From Bacillota bacterium (GTDB lineage Bacteria > Bacillota > Clostridia > Tissierellales > Peptoniphilaceae): 64,000 bases of DNA. The DNA lies in the NCBI GenBank assembly GCA_023443025.1, contig JAEZWM010000049.1:1-64000 (forward strand). The letters run 5' to 3'. Positions 54,389 to 64,000 of this stretch are shown piece after piece; position 1 is the first letter of the stretch; each line of letters begins with the position of its first letter. The position numbers and the translations under genes were made by a program. The notes beneath the pieces were generated by a model. It was not told where the DNA came from and searched no databases. It was given only the letters and a program-made list of their open reading frames with translations.

Positions 54389-55557
54389 TGTTAAAAAACA
54401 AAAGAATACTGATTGGAGTCACAGGCGGAATAGCAATATATAAGGTATTGGACCTTATAAGTAGACTAAAAAAATTAGGCGCAGAACTGGATGTAATTAT
54501 GACTAGTGCTGCTACAGAACTAGTATCTCCAATTACTTTTCAGACAATGGCTAGAACGAAAGTTCATACAGAGATGTTTGTAGAAAGTAGTGATTATAGT
54601 GTAGAACATATAGCCCTTGCTGAAAGATGTGATTTTGCATTAATTGCACCAGCTTCAGCAAATACAATAGCAAAAGTAGCACATGGGATTGCCGATAATC
54701 TATTGACTACTACAATTCTTGCTTGCAATAAACCTATAATTTTTGCAACTGCAATGAATGTAAATATGTATAATAACGTAGTCACCCAAGAGAATATAAG
54801 CATCCTAAAAGATCGAGGTTTTCATTTTATAGATTGTGAAGAAGGTTTTTTAGCATGTAATACGTTTGGAAAAGGAAGAATGGCGGAACCTGTACAAATA
54901 GTTGACTATTTAGAGAGCTTTTCAACCGAAAAGGATTTGGTTGGTAAAAGTATACTAGTAACAGCTGGACCTACAATCGAAAGGATAGATCCTGTAAGAT
55001 TCATTTCAAATGATTCAAGTGGAAAAATGGGTTATTCAATAGCAAAAGCTGCCAGAAATAGAGGTGCTAATGTAACTCTAATTTCCGGTCCTACAAAACT
55101 CGATAAAATAAATGGTATAAAAATAATTGATATAGTGTCTGCTAATGATCTGTTTTCTGCAATTGAGTCAAATTTTGAAGGTTCAGATGTACTAATTATG
55201 TCGGCAGCACCAGCAGATTTTAGGGTAATAAATTCTGCTGATAAAAAAATGAAGAGTTCTAAAGTACCTGTTATTAAACTTGAAAAGAACAAGGATATCA
55301 TAAGTCATTTTGCTTCAATGAAAGGCAATAAAAAGATTATAGGTTTTGCTGCGGAAACAGATAATTTAATAGAAAATGCTGAACGCAAATTAATAAATAA
55401 AAACTTAGATTACATCATAGCTAATGATGTTAGTCAACCTGGTGCTGGATTTAATGTTGATACCAACATTGCTACAATAATATCAAAAGATCAAAAAATA
55501 GAATTGCCTTTAATGTCTAAGTTTGATTTAGCAAATAAAATTTTAGATTTGATTTAA
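54388..55557 (+). CDS. coaBC: phosphopantothenoylcysteine synthetase/decarboxylase
   Basis: A 389-residue bifunctional coenzyme A enzyme. CoaC part: GVTGGIAIYKVLDLI, FMN-binding ALIAPASANTIAK and the catalytic Cys in GFLACNTFGKGRM. CoaB part: TAGPTIERIDPVRFISNDSSGKMG and PADF. Complete; overlaps rpoZ by one base. Confidence 0.96.
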   Translation: MLKNKRILIGVTGGIAIYKVLDLISRLKKLGAELDVIMTSAATELVSPITFQTMARTKVHTEMFVESSDYSVEHIALAERCDFALIAPASANTIAKVAHGIADNLLTTTILACNKPIIFATAMNVNMYNNVVTQENISILKDRGFHFIDCEEGFLACNTFGKGRMAEPVQIVDYLESFSTEKDLVGKSILVTAGPTIERIDPVRFISNDSSGKMGYSIAKAARNRGANVTLISGPTKLDKINGIKIIDIVSANDLFSAIESNFEGSDVLIMSAAPADFRVINSADKKMKSSKVPVIKLEKNKDIISHFASMKGNKKIIGFAAETDNLIENAERKLINKNLDYIIANDVSQPGAGFNVDTNIATIISKDQKIELPLMSKFDLANKILDLI

Positions 55558-55568
55558 GAGGTGGGATT

Positions 55569-57944
55569 TTGTACGCAAAATTAGTATTAAAATCAAAAAC
55601 CAGAATGACTGATATTTTGTACACATATAGAATCCCGAAGAAGTTAGAAAATGATATAGAGCTTGGTATTAGAGTTTTAGTACCTTTTGGAAGAGGAAAT
55701 AAAACTACAGTTGGAATTGTAGTAGAAATATCTGATCATTTTGATGGGGACTTCCAAGTTAAAGAAATATTAAAAACCATTGAGGAATCACCAATATTAA
55801 GTAACGAATTAATTCAGATTGCAAATTTTATGTGTGATGAATACCTTTCTGATTATTCAAGTGCTTATCATACAGTGTTACCACCTGGTGATATTATTAC
55901 TATAAATGAAGTTTTTTATGCCCCTAAAGACTGTGAAAACAACGAATTATTGTCTTTCTTAAGAGAACCAAGGTCATATGATGAGATAACCCGGAGGTTT
56001 AAAGTCTCAAAAGAAACTATAAATAAGTTGGTAAGTAATGGTAGTATTATCAGGCGTCATGAATTGACCAAGGATGCGAGCGTAAAAAAAGTTAGAAATG
56101 TAAGTTTAATAAATAGTGATGAAGGTTTAATTTCAAAGAGGGCATTTAAACAAATTGAGATACTCAAATATCTAGTAAAGGTCGGTACTATTGAAGTAAA
56201 TGATCTTATGAGAGCTACAAACTCATCTTTTGCAAGTATAAAAGCTATGGAAGATAAAGGCTTAATAAAAATTGATGAACAAGTTATCTTACGAGACGTA
56301 ATTGATGAAGATATCAAAGTTTATTCCTCACATACTCTTAATGATGAACAAAAAAAGGTATTCGATGTTATTAAACAGTCTAAAAATAAGACTTTTTTAC
56401 TAAAAGGGATTACGGGAAGTGGTAAAACAGAAGTTTATTTACATTTGGCTGAACATGTAATGAATCAAGGTAAACAAGTAATTATACTAGTTCCTGAAAT
56501 TTCATTAACACCACAAACTATATCGAGATTTGCCGGAAGATTTGGCAAAAAAGTCGCAGTTCTTCATAGTAAATTATCAATCAGCGAAAGATTTGATCAA
56601 TGGACTATGGTGAAAGAGGGGATTGTTCAAATAGTTGTTGGAACAAGATCAGCAATTTTTGCCCCAACAAATAATTTAGGCTTAATAATAATAGATGAAG
56701 AACATGAGTTAAGCTATATAAGCGAAAAAAATCCAAAATATGATGCTATCGATATTGCAAGACTAAGAGGAAAATTTCATGATTGTAATGTAGTGTTAGG
56801 AACGGCAACACCAAGAATAGAGTCGTATTATAACACTACGATTGGCGAGTACGAACTACTTGAAATGCAAGAAAGGGCGACCGATAATAAATTGCCTGAA
56901 GTCATAAATGTTGACATGACAAATGAACTTAAAAAAGGAAATCTAAGTATGTTTTCATATGCTCTACGAACAGAGATTGAAAATGCACTGGCAAAAGGCA
57001 ACCAAACGATTCTTTTTTTAAACAAGAGAGGGCATACTTCATATGTTTTTTGTAGAAACTGCGGATATAGTCAAAAATGCGATGACTGCGATGTTTCAAT
57101 GACGTATCATAGTTATAAAAATATATCCATCTGTCATTTTTGTGGAAAAACTGCAAGTAAACCACTAATATGTCCTTCATGCGGCAGCAATGCGATTAAA
57201 GAATTTGGTGCAGGAACCCAAAGACTTGAAGAATATACTAAGGAAGAATTTCCGGATGCAAAGGTATTTAGAATGGATATGGATACTATGAGCAAAAAGG
57301 GAAGTTACCAAAAAGTATATAAATTGATGAAGAATAAGGAAATAGATATATTAATAGGGACACAAATGCTATCTAAAGGATTTGATTTTAAAGATGTCAC
57401 AGTAGTTGGAATAGTTGCAGCAGATCTATCATTAAATCTGCCTGATTATAGAGCACAAGAAAAAACTTTTCAATTATTAACTCAAGTAGCAGGTAGAGCA
57501 GGAAGAGGAGCTGAAGCAGGAAAGGTTATAATTCAAACTTATGAACCAAATCACTACTCGATAATACATGCAAAAAATCATGACTATGAAGGTTTTTTTG
57601 AAAACGAAATAAAAACCAGGGAAATCTACAAGTATCCACCTTTTTATGATTTATTTCTAATCAGAGTTATGCATCATAACAGATTTAATGCTTCCAAGAG
57701 ATCTTTTGAAATAATTAAAGTTCTCATGACTCACTTAAATACTAAGGATTATGAAATTATCGGACCTAATCCTGCGGTAATCGAAAGGATTAAAAACAAT
57801 TATAGATTTAATATAATAATAAAGACGAAAGAGAATATAGAATTAATAAAAAAAGTAGTAGAAGAAAAAATTTTGAGAAATAGAGAACTCATTGGAGATG
57901 GATATAAAATATTTTTTATGATAAATCCAATTTCATTATATTAA
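55569..57944 (+). CDS. priA: primosomal replication restart helicase PriA
   Basis: A 791-residue DNA helicase. N-terminal DNA-binding part (LRTYRIP-like DILYTYRIPKKLENDIELGIRVLVPFG), Walker A GITGSGKTEVYL (about 279-290), DEEH box, paired zinc knuckles CRNCGYSQKCDDCD and CHFCG/CPSCG (about 498-540), C-terminal QVAGRAGRG. Start is TTG 55569 after GAGGTGGGA. Confidence 0.96.
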   Translation: MYAKLVLKSKTRMTDILYTYRIPKKLENDIELGIRVLVPFGRGNKTTVGIVVEISDHFDGDFQVKEILKTIEESPILSNELIQIANFMCDEYLSDYSSAYHTVLPPGDIITINEVFYAPKDCENNELLSFLREPRSYDEITRRFKVSKETINKLVSNGSIIRRHELTKDASVKKVRNVSLINSDEGLISKRAFKQIEILKYLVKVGTIEVNDLMRATNSSFASIKAMEDKGLIKIDEQVILRDVIDEDIKVYSSHTLNDEQKKVFDVIKQSKNKTFLLKGITGSGKTEVYLHLAEHVMNQGKQVIILVPEISLTPQTISRFAGRFGKKVAVLHSKLSISERFDQWTMVKEGIVQIVVGTRSAIFAPTNNLGLIIIDEEHELSYISEKNPKYDAIDIARLRGKFHDCNVVLGTATPRIESYYNTTIGEYELLEMQERATDNKLPEVINVDMTNELKKGNLSMFSYALRTEIENALAKGNQTILFLNKRGHTSYVFCRNCGYSQKCDDCDVSMTYHSYKNISICHFCGKTASKPLICPSCGSNAIKEFGAGTQRLEEYTKEEFPDAKVFRMDMDTMSKKGSYQKVYKLMKNKEIDILIGTQMLSKGFDFKDVTVVGIVAADLSLNLPDYRAQEKTFQLLTQVAGRAGRGAEAGKVIIQTYEPNHYSIIHAKNHDYEGFFENEIKTREIYKYPPFYDLFLIRVMHHNRFNASKRSFEIIKVLMTHLNTKDYEIIGPNPAVIERIKNNYRFNIIIKTKENIELIKKVVEEKILRNRELIGDGYKIFFMINPISLY

Positions 57945-57956
57945 ATAGGAGGGCAT

Positions 57957-58448
57957 ATGGCGTTAAGAGAAATAAGAATTGATGGTGATCCTCTCTTAAG
58001 GAAAAGATCAAGAGATGTGAAAGACATCGATGGGAAAATAAATATACTGATAGATGACATGATAGAAACAATGAATGAAGCTCAAGGTATAGGGCTCGCG
58101 GCACCACAGGTTGGAACATTAAGAAGAGTAATAGTTTTAGATATTGGCGAAGGTCCTATCGCTATGATAAATCCTGTGATTTTAAATGAAGATGGGGAGG
58201 AAATAGCTGTCGAAGGTTGCCTTTCTATACCTGAATTTAGAGGAACTGTAAAAAGACCAAAACAAATCGAAGTTGAATACCTTTCAAGAGATGGTGTTCA
58301 AGAAAAAATAGTAGCAGAAGATTTAATGGCAAGGGTAATATGTCACGAGATTGATCACTTAAATGGTGTATTATTCAAAGATATTTTTATAGAAGAAGTA
58401 GAATATACTGAATCAGAAGAAGATGAGAGTTTAGATGAAGAAAATTAG
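57957..58448 (+). CDS. def: peptide deformylase
   Basis: A 163-residue metal enzyme. GIGLAAPQVG (about 41-50), EGCLSIPE (Cys ligand) and HEIDHLNG (two His ligands and Glu). AGGAGG precedes the ATG. The acidic C-terminal tail (EYTESEEDESLDEEN) is unusual but outside the core. It overlaps fmt by 14 bp. Confidence 0.97.
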   Translation: MALREIRIDGDPLLRKRSRDVKDIDGKINILIDDMIETMNEAQGIGLAAPQVGTLRRVIVLDIGEGPIAMINPVILNEDGEEIAVEGCLSIPEFRGTVKRPKQIEVEYLSRDGVQEKIVAEDLMARVICHEIDHLNGVLFKDIFIEEVEYTESEEDESLDEEN

Positions 58449-59370
58449 AGTTGTATATGTTGGTAATCCTGATTTTGCAATCGGACCACTTGAGGCACTT
58501 ATCCGTGAAGATATTATTGAGATTCCTCTTGTAATTACCCAGCCGGATAAAAAAAGGAGTAGGGGAAAGATGGAACCTGCTCCTGTAAAAAAATATGCTA
58601 TAGAGAATAATCTAAACGTCTTCGGTACAAATGATATAAATTCTGAAGAATCCATCAATAGAATCAAGGATGTGAATCCGGATTTTATAGTTGTGGTTGC
58701 TTTTGGACAGTTTTTAAGTAAATCTTTTCTTAAAACATTTAAAGATATTGTAATAAATGTTCATGCATCAATTCTTCCTAAGTATAGGGGAGCTTCACCT
58801 ATAAATCACGCTCTTCTTAATGGAGATTCTGAAACTGGAGTTAGTATTATGCTAATAGATTCTGGTATGGATTCTGGGGATATCTTAAAAATTTGTAAAA
58901 TGGATATAGTACAAGAACATAATTATCAAACTCTTAGCCTTGACTTATCAAAACTAGGAGGAAAATGCTTAATAGAGACATTAAACAATTTTGAGGAACA
59001 CTATGAGAATAGGATTGTTCAAAATCACGAAGATGCAACATTTACTGGGTTTATAACTAAAGAAATGGGTAAAATAGATTTTAGAGACAGTTCGTCTTTA
59101 ATAAAAAATAAACATAGAGCTTTTTATCCATGGCCTGGGCTATTCTTTAACTATGAGAACCAAACAGTTAAGCTTCATGATTTTGAGTTTATCTCAAAAA
59201 TAGGTGAACATGAGCCGGGAATGATTATTAAAGTTAATAACGATGGCATTTATGTTAACTGTTTGGATAGCTGCATGGTTATGAAAGAGATACAGTTTCC
59301 AGGCAAAAAAAGAACCAAAGTTGAAGCTTATTTAAAAGGAAATGAGATTGAAAGTATTATGCTAGAATAG
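58435..59370 (+). CDS. fmt: methionyl-tRNA formyltransferase
   Basis: A 311-residue enzyme that formylates initiator tRNA. VYVGNPDFAIGPLEAL, TQPDKKRSRGK, NVHASILPKYRGASPINHALLNGD and MDSGDIL (catalytic Asp). A C-terminal OB-like domain is present. Overlap with def couples adding and removing the formyl group. Confidence 0.96.
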   Translation: MKKIRVVYVGNPDFAIGPLEALIREDIIEIPLVITQPDKKRSRGKMEPAPVKKYAIENNLNVFGTNDINSEESINRIKDVNPDFIVVVAFGQFLSKSFLKTFKDIVINVHASILPKYRGASPINHALLNGDSETGVSIMLIDSGMDSGDILKICKMDIVQEHNYQTLSLDLSKLGGKCLIETLNNFEEHYENRIVQNHEDATFTGFITKEMGKIDFRDSSSLIKNKHRAFYPWPGLFFNYENQTVKLHDFEFISKIGEHEPGMIIKVNNDGIYVNCLDSCMVMKEIQFPGKKRTKVEAYLKGNEIESIMLE

Positions 59371-59381
59371 GATGTGATTTT

Positions 59382-60080
59382 ATGTATGGAAATAATTTTT
59401 ATTATGGAATGGATTCAACATATCTATTGATGATTATAGCGATTGCTATTTCAGCATTTGCACAGTTTAGGGTAAGTAGTACCTTCAACAAATATTTACG
59501 TGTTCCCAATAGTTCAGGAGCAAGGGGATTTGAAGTAGCAAGAAGAATTCTTGATAATGCAGGCTTATATGATATACCAATAGAAATGACACCCGGATCA
59601 TTATCAGATCACTATGATCCGAGAACTAGAGTTGTAAGATTGTCAAAAGAAGTATATGGTGGAACCTCTATTGCCTCAATCAGCGTTGCAGCTCATGAGG
59701 TTGGCCATGCTATACAACATGCTACCGGTTATGCTCCATTAAACTTAAGATCTATTATAGCACCCATAGCGGCTATAAGTGGAAATCTAGTTTGGATACT
59801 TGTCATGGCGGGGATATTTATGAGTATGCCGGTACTTATAAATATCGGTATTTACATGTTTATTGCTGTATTACTATTCCAATTAATAACTTTACCTGTT
59901 GAATTTAATGCTAGTAAAAGAGCTTTAACCGAGCTGGAAACAGGCTTTATTACTAGAGAAGAGGTCGGATCTTCTAGAAAGGTCCTTAATGCTGCTGCAA
60001 TGACATATGTAGCTGCTACACTAGTTTCTGTACTTCAATTACTAAGATTAATATCAATATCCGGAAGACGTAGAGATTAG
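59382..60080 (+). CDS. YugP-family zinc membrane metallopeptidase
   Basis: A 232-residue membrane protein. N-terminal helix, VAAHEVGHAIQHATGYAPL with the HEVGH site (about 109-113), hydrophobic helices near 125-165 and 205-222, EFNASKRAL. Function in the envelope is unproven. Common neighbour of fmt and rsmB. Confidence 0.9.
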   Translation: MYGNNFYYGMDSTYLLMIIAIAISAFAQFRVSSTFNKYLRVPNSSGARGFEVARRILDNAGLYDIPIEMTPGSLSDHYDPRTRVVRLSKEVYGGTSIASISVAAHEVGHAIQHATGYAPLNLRSIIAPIAAISGNLVWILVMAGIFMSMPVLINIGIYMFIAVLLFQLITLPVEFNASKRALTELETGFITREEVGSSRKVLNAAAMTYVAATLVSVLQLLRLISISGRRRD

Positions 60081-60081
60081 T

Positions 60082-61398
60082 ATGTTAAATACAAAAAACA
60101 TCAGAAGAATAGCCTATGAAATACTTTATAAAATAGAGTTTTCAGAAGGCTATTCTGATGAATTAATAAATAAATACGCAGATATTGAAAATATTAGAGA
60201 TTTTAATTTATTACGTAAATTGGTTCTTGGAGTTTTAGAGAGGAAATACAGCATAGACTATGTTATCTCGAAAAACTCTAAAACTAAACTAACTAAAATA
60301 GATAAAAAAATATTAATTGTACTAAGGATTGCAATTTATCAAATGCTATTTTTAGATTCCATACCAGATCATGCATCCATCAATGAGGCGGTAAAGCACT
60401 CAAAAAAATTAATAAAATGGAATGTTTCGGGATATGTAAATGGGCTTTTACGAAATATTGCAAGACAGAAAGAAAGTATAATAGCATCCTTATCAGAGAT
60501 TGAATCTGAAGAATTGAAATACAATCTTCCAAAGGAGATTATTAATTACTTAAATGAGTCGTATCCAGAAGACGCTAGTGACATACTAAACTCATTTTAC
60601 GATGAATTACCTTTAACTATAAGAGTAAATAAAAGTAGTATAGATCTAGATGATGTATATGATGAGTTTTATAAATTAGGAATGAAACCAGAAAAATCTA
60701 TAGTTTCTGGATCAAATATTAGATTATATAATCCCTTATCGGTTCAGGATCATAAGTACTATAAGGACGGCTTAATAAGCATTCAAGGTGAAGGAAGTAC
60801 TCTTGCAGTAGAAATCCTTGATCCAATCAAAGGATCATCAGTACTGGACTTATGTGCAGCACCAGGTACTAAATCAATTCAAATAGCAGAAAAAGTTGGA
60901 CCGGATGGAAAACTGTTTGTTAATGACGTTAATCAAGATAAAAATAAAAAAATAATTCAAAATTTTAAGAGAATTGGATTTAATAATTACTCTTTAAAAA
61001 ACTTAGATGCTGCGAATTATTATCCTGCTTTTAAGGAATTATTTGACTATATTTTAATCGATGCACCATGTTCGGCTTTGGGTTTGATTACTAGAAAGCC
61101 GGAAATAAGATACAGAAGAAGCATGGATTTAATACAAGGTCTCTCTAATTTGCAAAAAAGAATACTAGAAAATGCAGCTTTATATCTTAAACCAAATGGG
61201 ATACTTGTTTATAGTACATGTACATATGGAAATTTTGAAAATGATGATCAAGTTGAATTTATCGTTAATGAGCTTGGATTAGAAAAATCTGAATTTTTAT
61301 ATAAAGGTAACAAGATATCAAAAATTCAACTGTTTAATAATATTGATAATACAGATGGGTTTTTTATCGCGAAATTCAAAAAAATTGAAAAGGAATAA
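60082..61398 (+). CDS. rsmB: 16S rRNA m5C967 methyltransferase
   Basis: A 438-residue enzyme with N-terminal NusB-like domain (about 1-130), SAM motif VLDLCAAPGTKSIQIAE (about 255-271), catalytic Cys in DAPCSALGLITRKPE and the second Cys in STCTYGNFEND. Abuts the upstream gene. Confidence 0.95.
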   Translation: MLNTKNIRRIAYEILYKIEFSEGYSDELINKYADIENIRDFNLLRKLVLGVLERKYSIDYVISKNSKTKLTKIDKKILIVLRIAIYQMLFLDSIPDHASINEAVKHSKKLIKWNVSGYVNGLLRNIARQKESIIASLSEIESEELKYNLPKEIINYLNESYPEDASDILNSFYDELPLTIRVNKSSIDLDDVYDEFYKLGMKPEKSIVSGSNIRLYNPLSVQDHKYYKDGLISIQGEGSTLAVEILDPIKGSSVLDLCAAPGTKSIQIAEKVGPDGKLFVNDVNQDKNKKIIQNFKRIGFNNYSLKNLDAANYYPAFKELFDYILIDAPCSALGLITRKPEIRYRRSMDLIQGLSNLQKRILENAALYLKPNGILVYSTCTYGNFENDDQVEFIVNELGLEKSEFLYKGNKISKIQLFNNIDNTDGFFIAKFKKIEKE

Positions 61399-61432
61399 AA
61401 AACGTATGCTATACTATACGGGGTGATAAATA

Positions 61433-62473
61433 TTGAATACATTAGATTTAAAAAGTATGTATAAGGATGAATTAATCAATTTGTTTAATTCAATAGATGA
61501 GAAGAAGTTTAGAGCTACTCAATTATTTAAATTTATACATCAAGAAAAACAAAATAATATAAATGATATAACGGTTTTTTCTAAAAGTTTAAGAGAAAAA
61601 CTACTTGAGTTTACTACAATCAGAAATATAAATATTGAAGAAGTTATAAAATCCAAATTAGATAAAACAAGAAAATATATATTTCGACTCTATGACAATC
61701 ATTATATTGAAGCCGTTTATATGGAATCAAAAGCCAATAATACTATATGCATTTCAACTCAAGTTGGTTGCAAGATGTCATGTGCTTTTTGTGCTTCAAC
61801 TAAAAATGGTTATAAAAGAAACTTATCTGCATCTGAGATGTTAAGTCAGGTGTATGAAGTAGAAAACCACATGGGTAATAGAATAGATAATATTGTTCTA
61901 ATGGGAATTGGCGAACCATTTGATAATTATGATAATGTAATACGATTTATTAAACTAATCAACGACTCTGAAGGTCATAATACCGGTATAAGAAATATTA
62001 CCTTATCAACATGTGGTATAGTCGATGGAATTCGTAAATTAGCAGATTCTGAATTACAAGTAAATTTAGCTATTTCACTTCATAACGCAATACAAAAAGA
62101 AAGAGAAGCTATAATGCCTATAGCTAAGGCAAATAGTTTAACGGATTTAAAGAAGGCACTCATATATTATCAAGAAAAACTAAACAGAAGAATTAGTTAT
62201 GAGTATGTAATTATCAAAGATAACAACGATTCTTTTGATCATGCAAGAGCGTTAAAATCTATGTGTGTTGATCTAGATGCTCACGTTAATTTGATACCGC
62301 TCAACAAAATAGATGAGTATCATGCCAAATCCACAGACGATAGAGATATAGAAAGATTTAAAGAAAAACTTGATGATTTAGGTATTAATTCTACTATAAG
62401 AAGGAAACAAGGCGTGGACATAGAAGCAGCTTGCGGTCAATTAAGGAATAAGTATGAACAGTTTACGAGGTGA
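61433..62473 (+). CDS. rlmN: 23S rRNA/tRNA adenine-C2 methyltransferase RlmN
   Basis: A 346-residue radical-SAM methyltransferase. CKMSCAFCAS (cluster CxxxCxxC, about 113-120), NIVLMGIGEPFDNYDN, LSTCGIV, NLAISLH and the C-terminal catalytic Cys in EAACGQL. TTG 61433 after GGGGTGATAAA is the start. It overlaps or abuts stp. Confidence 0.95.
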   Translation: MNTLDLKSMYKDELINLFNSIDEKKFRATQLFKFIHQEKQNNINDITVFSKSLREKLLEFTTIRNINIEEVIKSKLDKTRKYIFRLYDNHYIEAVYMESKANNTICISTQVGCKMSCAFCASTKNGYKRNLSASEMLSQVYEVENHMGNRIDNIVLMGIGEPFDNYDNVIRFIKLINDSEGHNTGIRNITLSTCGIVDGIRKLADSELQVNLAISLHNAIQKEREAIMPIAKANSLTDLKKALIYYQEKLNRRISYEYVIIKDNNDSFDHARALKSMCVDLDAHVNLIPLNKIDEYHAKSTDDRDIERFKEKLDDLGINSTIRRKQGVDIEAACGQLRNKYEQFTR

Positions 62474-62478
62474 TATTG

Positions 62479-63201
62479 GTGGAATATAGTAAAAAAACCG
62501 ATATAGGTAGGCATAGGGACTTAAATGAGGATAGTGTTTTTGCAGAAGAATTTGACGGTTATCATCTTTTCATCGTCGCAGATGGAATGGGTGGACATCT
62601 TGCTGGAGAAGTTGCTTCACAGCTTGCCATAGACTCAATAGAACACTACGTATCAAATAATTTCTTATCGGAAACAGATAAATTACAGCTAGTCAATGAA
62701 GCTATGCTTTATGCAAACAACAGTATTAATAAAAAATCAAACTCAGATCCTAAATATTCGAATATGGGGACTACTTGTGATACGGTCGTCTATACGGACA
62801 ATTACATTTATATTGGTCATGTAGGAGATAGCAGAGTTTATTTATACAGAGATGGAGAAATAAATCAACTAACAAGAGATCATTCATTAGTAAACGATCT
62901 AATAGAATCGGGTGAACTCACCGCAGCTGAAGCGAAAGAAAACAAACAGAGAAACATAATAACACGGGCTTTGGGTGGTGATTATAATCTTGTTGTTGAT
63001 CTTCATAGACATGAAGTTCTTCCAGGCGATATTTTACTTCTATGTAGTGATGGTTTAACAAATGGTGTCGATGATGAGAAGATAAAATCGGTACTAATGC
63101 AAAATTCCAATGCATCGGATAAAGCTAATAAGCTAATAGAAATGAGTAATGCTTCTGGGGGCTATGACAATAGTACAGTTGTTGTAGCAGAAAAGAGGTG
63201 A
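62479..63201 (+). CDS. PP2C-type serine/threonine phosphatase (Stp/PrpC)
   Basis: About 240 residues. DIGRHRDLNEDS, VADGMGGHLAGEVAS, GTTCDTVVYTD, GHVGDSRVYLYRDGEINQLTRDHS, LLCSDGLTNGV and GGYDNSTVV are the metal-binding PP2C motifs. In-frame GTG 62470 and TTG 62476 also exist; GTG 62479, giving MEYSKKTDIGR, best fits the spacing to GAGG. It reverses the kinase encoded next. Confidence 0.93.
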   Translation: MEYSKKTDIGRHRDLNEDSVFAEEFDGYHLFIVADGMGGHLAGEVASQLAIDSIEHYVSNNFLSETDKLQLVNEAMLYANNSINKKSNSDPKYSNMGTTCDTVVYTDNYIYIGHVGDSRVYLYRDGEINQLTRDHSLVNDLIESGELTAAEAKENKQRNIITRALGGDYNLVVDLHRHEVLPGDILLLCSDGLTNGVDDEKIKSVLMQNSNASDKANKLIEMSNASGGYDNSTVVVAEKR

Positions 63202-63208
63202 GTTTATA

Positions 63209-64000
63209 ATGATAGGTACTACATTAGGTGAAAGATATAGATTAATAGAACGTGTTGGAGTAGGTGGTATGGCTTTGGTATACAAAGCCGAAGATTTACT
63301 TCTTAAAAGACTAGTTGCAGTAAAGGTCCTTAAAGATCAGTTTGTAGAAGATATTGAGTTTTCAAGGAAATTTGAGATGGAAGCTCAATCAGCTGCCAGC
63401 CTTTCACATCCCAATATAGTTAATGTTTACGATGTCGGTTCAGAAGCAATTGACGATAGACGTATACATTATATTGTTATGGAGTATATAAACGGTAAAA
63501 CTCTAAAAGATATTATTGTTGAGAAAGGTGTACTATCTAATGAAGAAACAGTTGATTATTCTAAACAAATCGCTGCTGCACTAGAGGCTGCACATAAGAA
63601 AAACATAATACACAGAGATATTAAACCACAAAATATAATGATAACGGATGAAGGAATTGTAAAGGTTACGGACTTTGGAATTGCTAGAATTTCAACTTCC
63701 GCAACTATAACATACACATCATCGATTCTAGGTACAGTGCATTATATATCACCTGAACAAGCTAAAGGGAAGTTTATTGACAATAAATCAGATATTTATT
63801 CCCTTGGAATAGTGATGTATGAAATGGTTACGGGTCAAGTTCCATTTGATGCTGAAAATTCAGTGGGTATTGCTTTAAAACATATTCAAGATAAAGTTAC
63901 TCAACCTATTCAATTAAATCCAAAAGTTAGTGGTCGTATAAACGATATTATAATGAGATGTCTTGAAAAACAACCAGCGGATAGATTTTCTAACGCTAGG
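63209..64000 (+). CDS. prkC: PrkC/PknB-type serine/threonine kinase, N-terminal part
   Basis: The frame is open to the right edge (264 codons visible), so only the kinase domain is present. GVGGMALVYKAEDLLL (glycine loop), VAVKVL (Lys), EMEAQSAASLSHPNIV, YIVMEYINGKTL, IIHRDIKPQNIM (catalytic Asp), VTDFGIAR, GTVHYISPEQAKG. PASTA repeats would lie beyond the window. AGAGGTG precedes ATG 63209. Pairs with the Stp phosphatase. Confidence 0.96.
   Translation, partial: MIGTTLGERYRLIERVGVGGMALVYKAEDLLLKRLVAVKVLKDQFVEDIEFSRKFEMEAQSAASLSHPNIVNVYDVGSEAIDDRRIHYIVMEYINGKTLKDIIVEKGVLSNEETVDYSKQIAAALEAAHKKNIIHRDIKPQNIMITDEGIVKVTDFGIARISTSATITYTSSILGTVHYISPEQAKGKFIDNKSDIYSLGIVMYEMVTGQVPFDAENSVGIALKHIQDKVTQPIQLNPKVSGRINDIIMRCLEKQPADRFSNAR

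Overview
The window is AT-rich DNA from a low-GC Gram-positive anaerobe. The gene content (peptide scavenging, cell-wall-binding repeat 2 proteins, sortase, SepF, RqcH, PrkC/Stp) and the housekeeping gene order suggest a clostridium-related anaerobic coccus of the Tissierellia/Peptoniphilaceae kind. That placement is inference; no rRNA gene is present to test it.

Layout. 1-1.9 kb: the C-terminal end of a CnaB-domain cell-wall adhesin with an IPKTG sorting signal, then a class B sortase. 2.2-7.2 kb: the regulatory and recombination end of an integrative element, with an ImmA-like peptidase, a Cro/CI-type repressor, an ArpU/RinA-like protein, a small sigma-70-like protein whose ribosome binding site is buried in a perfect 17-bp stem, a tiny SHOCT-like ORF and a large serine recombinase. 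7.5-10.2 kb: a GPP34-like protein, then a Crp/Fnr regulator flanked by a polyferredoxin-type membrane protein and a cupin. Both of these targets carry GTTRC-N4-GYAAC operators centred exactly at -41.5 of a TATAAT promoter. 10.7-16.5 kb: two paralogous secreted proteins with three cell-wall-binding repeats and Ig-like tails, sharing a 240-nt leader and a downstream hairpin, followed by the decayed tail of a third copy.

16.9-37.5 kb is accessory metabolism and transport: a YfcC transporter with peptidase T and PepD; a TspO-like membrane protein; a TetR-controlled FtsX/ATPase exporter; HAD and LUD proteins; an EamA transporter; an O-antigen-ligase-like protein; tRNA-Pro(GGG); and a MATE exporter divergent from a MerR regulator with a 19-bp-spacer promoter. 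A methyltransferase, a deoxyinosine glycosylase, a pyridoxal kinase-like enzyme and a PucR regulator complete the region.

37.6-64 kb is a conserved housekeeping run: aspS-tcdA-rseC-like-glyA; der-plsY-gpsA-hlyD-like-yggS-sepF-ylmH-lspA-ung-rluD-pyrR; rqcH on the opposite strand; then yicC-remA-gmk-rpoZ-coaBC-priA-def-fmt-yugP-rsmB-rlmN-stp-prkC, the last cut by the window end. Genes here overlap or abut. TTG starts preceded by GAGGTG-type sites are common. ylmH is broken by a frameshift in a T-tract. The two most distinctive signals are the class II Crp/Fnr mini-regulon and the sequestered translation start in the mobile element.
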